Below are positions 49,429 to 52,838 of a DNA stretch of 52,838 nt, one piece after another; the first letter of the stretch is position 1, and each line of letters opens with the position of its first letter. The notes beneath the pieces are model-generated. The model made no database searches, had not been told where the DNA came from, and saw only the letters and a list, made by a program, of their open reading frames with translations. The DNA comes from Clostridia bacterium (GTDB lineage: Bacteria; Bacillota; Clostridia; TANB77; CAG-465): positions 1 to 52,838 of the forward strand of contig JAUNGP010000013.1 of NCBI GenBank assembly GCA_030524345.1. Reading direction: 5' to 3'. Made by a program: the position numbers and the translations under genes.

Positions 49429-50865
49429 TTAATACTGTCTTGCAGTATATACCATATGCTTTGCTTCTTTTCCACATATCGCACATTTATTATCTAGTTT
49501 TTCTTCATGAAATGGAATACATCTGATTGTAGAAGATACTTCTTCTTTGATCTTATCTTCACATTCCTGACATCCACACCACATCATTTTGATATATCCT
49601 TGCTGATGTTTAAAAATATCTAAATATTCTTCTAATGATCTAGCAATAAAAGTATGCTTTTCAACATTTTCTTTTGCCATCTGAAACATATGATTTTGAA
49701 TATCTACCATAAGTTCTTTTATTCTTTCCTCAAGTTTATCTAGTTTGATTGTCTCTTTTTCCAAAGTATCTCTTCTAAATAGAATGCACTCATGATTCTC
49801 AATATCTTTTGGTCCAATTTCAATTCTTACTGGTACTCCCCTAAGTTCCCAATAATTAAACTTATACCCAGGTGAAACTTCACTTCTAATATCAACTTCA
49901 ACACTAAAATGTTTAGATAGTTTATCTTTTAATTCTTCTACTTTTTGAATAACGCCCTCTTTATGCTGAGCAATTGGAACAACTACAACTTGTATTGGAG
50001 CAATATTAGGTGGTAATTTAAGTCCCCTATCATCTCCATGAGTCATAATAATTCCACCTATAACACGTGTTGTCATTCCCCAAGAAGTTTGATAACAATA
50101 CTCCATTTTTCCTTCCTTATTTTGAAATTTTATATCAAATGCTTTGGCAAAGTGATTTCCAAAATAATGTGAAGTTCCAGATTGTAGCGCTTTTCCATCA
50201 TGCATTAATGCCTCAATTGTATAAGTTTCTTCAGCACCTGCAAATTTCTCCTTTTCAGATTTTCTTCCCATTACAACTGGAATCGCTAAATAATTTTCTA
50301 AAAAGTCTGCATAAATTTTATGCATTCTCAATGTTTCTTCTCTTGCTTCTTCTTCTGTTGCATGAATTGTATGACCTTCTTGCCATAAGAACTCGGACGT
50401 TCTTAAAAATGGTCTTGTTGTTTTTTCCCATCTTACTACATTTGCCCATTGATTATATAAAAGTGGTAAATCCCTATATGACTTTACCCATTTTGAATAC
50501 ATTGTACAAATAATTGTCTCTGAAGTAGGTCTTACACAAAGTCTTTCTGAAAGTTCATTTTCTCCACCTTGTGTTACCCAGGCCACTTCAGGAGCAAAGC
50601 CTTCTACATGCTCCTTTTCCTTATTTAAAAGAGATTCTGGAATTAGTAATGGGAAGTATGCATTCCTATGCCCTGTTTTCTTAAACTCATTATCTAATAT
50701 TTTTTGTATATTTTCCCAAATAGCATATCCATATGGACGAATCACCATGAAACCTTTCACTGGCGCATAATCTACAAGCTCTGCTTTTAGTATAATATCT
50801 GTATACCATTGAGCAAAGTCTTCATCCATTTTGGTTAATTCTTTTACAAATTCTTTATTTTCCAT
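49429..50865 (-). CDS. proS: Prolyl-tRNA synthetase (short, archaeal/eukaryote-like type)
   Basis: The 478-residue length and lack of the editing insertion mark the short form. Class II motif 2 is RWEKTTRPFLRTSEFLWQEGHT, the anticodon-binding domain begins near residue 285 (APIQVVVVPI), and a C-terminal zinc-binding extension has CGCQEC and CAIC cysteine pairs and ends in a Tyr as usual. AGAAAGGATT precedes the ATG. It follows rbgA by 12 bases. Confidence 0.95.
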   Translation of the reverse strand: MENKEFVKELTKMDEDFAQWYTDIILKAELVDYAPVKGFMVIRPYGYAIWENIQKILDNEFKKTGHRNAYFPLLIPESLLNKEKEHVEGFAPEVAWVTQGGENELSERLCVRPTSETIICTMYSKWVKSYRDLPLLYNQWANVVRWEKTTRPFLRTSEFLWQEGHTIHATEEEAREETLRMHKIYADFLENYLAIPVVMGRKSEKEKFAGAEETYTIEALMHDGKALQSGTSHYFGNHFAKAFDIKFQNKEGKMEYCYQTSWGMTTRVIGGIIMTHGDDRGLKLPPNIAPIQVVVVPIAQHKEGVIQKVEELKDKLSKHFSVEVDIRSEVSPGYKFNYWELRGVPVRIEIGPKDIENHECILFRRDTLEKETIKLDKLEERIKELMVDIQNHMFQMAKENVEKHTFIARSLEEYLDIFKHQQGYIKMMWCGCQECEDKIKEEVSSTIRCIPFHEEKLDNKCAICGKEAKHMVYTARQY

Positions 50866-50877
50866 GTTAAATCCTTT

Positions 50878-51774
50878 CTAATTTACTTCTTCGAAGCTCA
50901 TTTTGCCAATTTTTCCACTCCTTAAATCTTCTAAAAATACATTAGCAGCTTTTGTCATGTCTACATTACCGCCTGATACTAAACATCCCCTTCTTTTCCC
51001 AATAGACTCTAGAATATCGTAGCTATCATTGAATAATATATCATCGCTTAAGTTATATTTTTGAGCTAAAAGCCTACTAAATTTTGAAGAATTTAAAAGT
51101 AGACTAATTCCCTCGCAAGCAAGTTCTTCTACATCTAATATGTCTAGATTAATATTACCTGTAAGAGCGAGTTTTAAGCCGGATTCGTTATTATCAAGAT
51201 TTGGCCATAATAATCCTGGTGTATCTAATAAATCAATATTTGAAGCAACTCTTATCCATTGCTTTTTCTTTGTAACACCTGGTCTATTTCCAACATTTGC
51301 ACTATTTCTTCCGGCTATTTTATTAATAATTGTGGACTTTCCGACATTGGGAATTCCAACCACTAATACTCTATATATAGGAGTGATTTCAATCTTCTTA
51401 TCCTGATTTTTTTTCAAATATATTTCATTTCCAACTTTCTTTATTGTATCAACAATCCTTTTAATGTCGCCTGGAACAGATGAATTAGTTATAATACAAG
51501 TCATATTTTGACTTTCAAAATATACTTTCCAAGCATTTGTTACATTATCATCTGCAAGATCTGCTTTATTTAATACAATAATTCTAGCTTTATTTAATGT
51601 AAGATCGTTGATTAATGGATTCCTACTAGAAAGCGGAATTCTTGCATCAAGAATTTCAACAACGATATCAATTAATTTTAAATTATCCTTGATTTCTTTT
51701 TGTGCTTTTACCATATGACCTGGATACCAGTTTATATTGATCTTTGTCAAATTATCTGTATTGTTACTTTTCAT
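50878..51774 (-). CDS. rbgA: Ribosome biogenesis GTPase RbgA/YlqF
   Basis: A circularly permuted GTPase needed for late 50S assembly. Motifs are in permuted order: G4 NKAD (near residue 70), then G1 GIPNVGKST (near residue 144) and G3 DTPGLLWP. It starts with the typical INWYPGHMVKAQKEI. The 298-residue length is normal. AAAAGGAAGTG precedes the ATG. It is 14 bases downstream of the UDG-like gene. Confidence 0.95.
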   Translation of the reverse strand: MKSNNTDNLTKININWYPGHMVKAQKEIKDNLKLIDIVVEILDARIPLSSRNPLINDLTLNKARIIVLNKADLADDNVTNAWKVYFESQNMTCIITNSSVPGDIKRIVDTIKKVGNEIYLKKNQDKKIEITPIYRVLVVGIPNVGKSTIINKIAGRNSANVGNRPGVTKKKQWIRVASNIDLLDTPGLLWPNLDNNESGLKLALTGNINLDILDVEELACEGISLLLNSSKFSRLLAQKYNLSDDILFNDSYDILESIGKRRGCLVSGGNVDMTKAANVFLEDLRSGKIGKMSFEEVN

Positions 51775-51788
51775 TGTTTCACTTCCTT

Positions 51789-52505
51789 TTATTTAAAATA
51801 ATTATCTATGATACTTAATAATTTTTCTCTATTTTCTTCAAATTGTTTTTTTCTATGCCCATTTGCTCCAGATGGATGTGGAAAACCTAATAGGCATTGT
51901 TCTTTCTTTATTAAATTTTTACTGATCATCAATTCTAACACTTCTTCAACAGCCTTTCCTAATGGAATTATCAAAACATTTGGCAATTTTTCTACTTCTT
52001 TATAAAAATATTTCTTTAAATATGTCTCTAATATTTCATTATCCAATATTTTAGGATTAGAACCTGTATAGTTTTTGTTGTTAATAAAAACAGGATACGG
52101 AATCATTGATGTTGTATGGAGTAGCACATCTTGGCTTTCAAATAACTCCAAACAAGAATTAATATGTAGTTTTTCATTTAATTTTAAATCATCTAACATC
52201 TCTATCAAATTTTTTCTCATGCTACCGGCAAACCTTGAATTTCTTTTACATTCTTTTTTTATTACTTCATAATCTAGTTTTTTTATTAATCCCTCATGGG
52301 CCGTTTTATAGGCAATACTTGTTTGTGTCCAGCCTGGGGTTATTCCAACTATAAATATTTTTGCATTACTGTTAATTACTTCATTATGAGGAGCATAATA
52401 AATCTCCATATTATTTTCACTGAATAACTCGAACTTTTTATTTAAAATATCTTTTTTATCAAAATTATTTAAATTTTCTATTTCGTTACAATACTTATCA
52501 AACAC
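51789..52505 (-). CDS. Uracil-DNA glycosylase superfamily protein
   Basis: The 238-residue protein has the two superfamily motifs: IFIVGITPGWTQTS (near residue 50) in place of the GQDPYHG loop and GFPHPSGANGHR near the C-terminus. The Asp of the first motif is missing, so it may not be an active glycosylase. It is unrelated in detail to the ung gene at 12873. It starts with GTG at 52505 with only a weak ribosome site (GTAGGCG). It heads the operon UDG-like - rbgA - proS, with a long untranslated leader. Confidence 0.75.
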   Translation of the reverse strand: MFDKYCNEIENLNNFDKKDILNKKFELFSENNMEIYYAPHNEVINSNAKIFIVGITPGWTQTSIAYKTAHEGLIKKLDYEVIKKECKRNSRFAGSMRKNLIEMLDDLKLNEKLHINSCLELFESQDVLLHTTSMIPYPVFINNKNYTGSNPKILDNEILETYLKKYFYKEVEKLPNVLIIPLGKAVEEVLELMISKNLIKKEQCLLGFPHPSGANGHRKKQFEENREKLLSIIDNYFK

Positions 52506-52683
52506 GTTTATCGCCTACTTTTCTATTCTTTGTTTAAAAGTCCTTATATTATGACAGACCGCTAATGGCTTTACTTAAATCCTTTATTTCACTTTCCTAC
52601 TAACTAGATATTTTATTTTTTTGCAACTCACTAAGTGACTTAGATTTTTTTATTGTATCACTTTTTCCCATTTTATGTATATT
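52506..52683 (-). promoter_or_regulatory. Long 5' untranslated region of the UDG-like/rbgA/proS operon
   Basis: About 170 bases lie between the promoter and the GTG start. They include a palindrome CTAAGTGACTTAG (near 52630) and a second -10-like TACAAT, but I recognise no known riboswitch or leader gene. Confidence 0.4.
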
Positions 52684-52712
52684 ATTTTACTACATTTATA
52701 TGTTTTTTTCAA
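52684..52712 (-). promoter_or_regulatory. Promoter of the UDG-like/rbgA/proS operon
   Basis: TTGAAA (52707-52712), 17 bases, TAAAAT (52684-52689) on the minus strand. Confidence 0.65.
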
Positions 52713-52726
52713 CCAAAAGGGAAAAT

Positions 52727-52760
52727 AAAATGAAAGTATTGAAAACAATACTTTCATTTT
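52727..52760 (-). terminator. Intrinsic terminator of third CnaB gene
   Basis: AAAATGAAAGTATTG / CAATACTTTCATTTT with a 4-base loop, a perfect 15-bp stem, lies just past the stop codon at 52765. Confidence 0.85.
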
Positions 52761-52764
52761 ACAA

Positions 52765-52838
52765 TTATTTAACTCCTTTTTCTTTTTTAACAATGAATAT
52801 TCCAACAACTACTCCAACAATTGCTACAAGGAAAATTA
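52765..52838 (-). CDS. Third surface protein, C-terminal end (partial)
   Basis: The last 23 or so codons end in a membrane helix, IFLVAIVGVVVGIFIV, and a basic tail KKEKGVK. They match the end of the protein at 45667 (IFLIAIVGVVVGIVVV then NNKKNIEKTK), so this is probably a third CnaB-family gene whose body lies beyond the window. It is separated from the preceding operon by a strong terminator. Confidence 0.7.
   Translation of the reverse strand, partial: IFLVAIVGVVVGIFIVKKEKGVK

Overview
The window is very A+T-rich and gene-dense, and the gene set is that of an anaerobic, spore-forming Clostridia-type Firmicute. The evidence is a dipicolinate synthase subunit A (dpaA) and a YtaF-like sporulation membrane protein, a T-box in front of pheST, a short bacterial/archaeal-type prolyl-tRNA synthetase, a Mn-dependent family II pyrophosphatase, and AGGAGG-type ribosome sites before nearly every gene. 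Species cannot be named from sequence alone; an uncultured gut Clostridia lineage is an inference.

Layout. 0-10.6 kb, all minus strand: dpaA-folD, a patatin-like lipase, a G+C-richer orphan gene, cardiolipin synthase, then a queuosine block queA - ABC ATPase - ABC-2/CPBP permease fusion - tgt. 10.8-11.9 kb, plus: two tandem paralogous membrane proteins. 11.9-26.2 kb, mostly minus: a gene broken by two in-frame stops, ung, a membrane protein, a metallo-beta-lactamase hydrolase, a Rel/SpoT synthetase with a damaged hydrolase site, recJ, an anchored protein, a 56-residue membrane protein, ytaF (plus), DUF2752, three DUF4190-like small membrane proteins, ppaC, plsY, der. 26.3-29.9 kb: a large CnaB-repeat surface protein behind a long structured leader, then a TPM-like membrane protein. 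30-41.4 kb: a compact aspartokinase, an AI-2E-type transporter, a ferritin-like protein, two small proteins with a possible Cys-His-Asp triad, a heterodimeric ABC exporter, a 24-residue membrane peptide, and small enzymes. 41.4-45.6 kb: pheT, pheS and their T-box, divergent from a small gene. 45.6-52.8 kb: a second CnaB surface protein (frameshifted) behind a second full copy of the leader, a divergent DprA, proS, rbgA, a UDG-superfamily protein, and the 3' tail of a third CnaB-type protein running off the right edge.

The most unusual signal is a repeated leader module, present in two full copies (28949-29175 and 48341-48564) and one truncated copy at the left edge (1-100), all on the minus strand. 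Each has a sigma-A-like promoter with a 17-bp spacer, a TGTAATC/GATTACA dyad at the expected transcript 5' end, and a good ribosome site. The full copies then encode a 23-codon peptide with a His-Thr repeat made by eleven CA dinucleotides, held between AACTAC/GTAGTT arms. They continue with a GGACA/TGTCC hairpin and an intrinsic-terminator-like hairpin before the surface-protein start codon. This looks like an attenuator, possibly phase-variable through the CA tract, controlling a family of isopeptide-stabilised surface proteins. Presence of the parts is read directly; the mechanism is inference.
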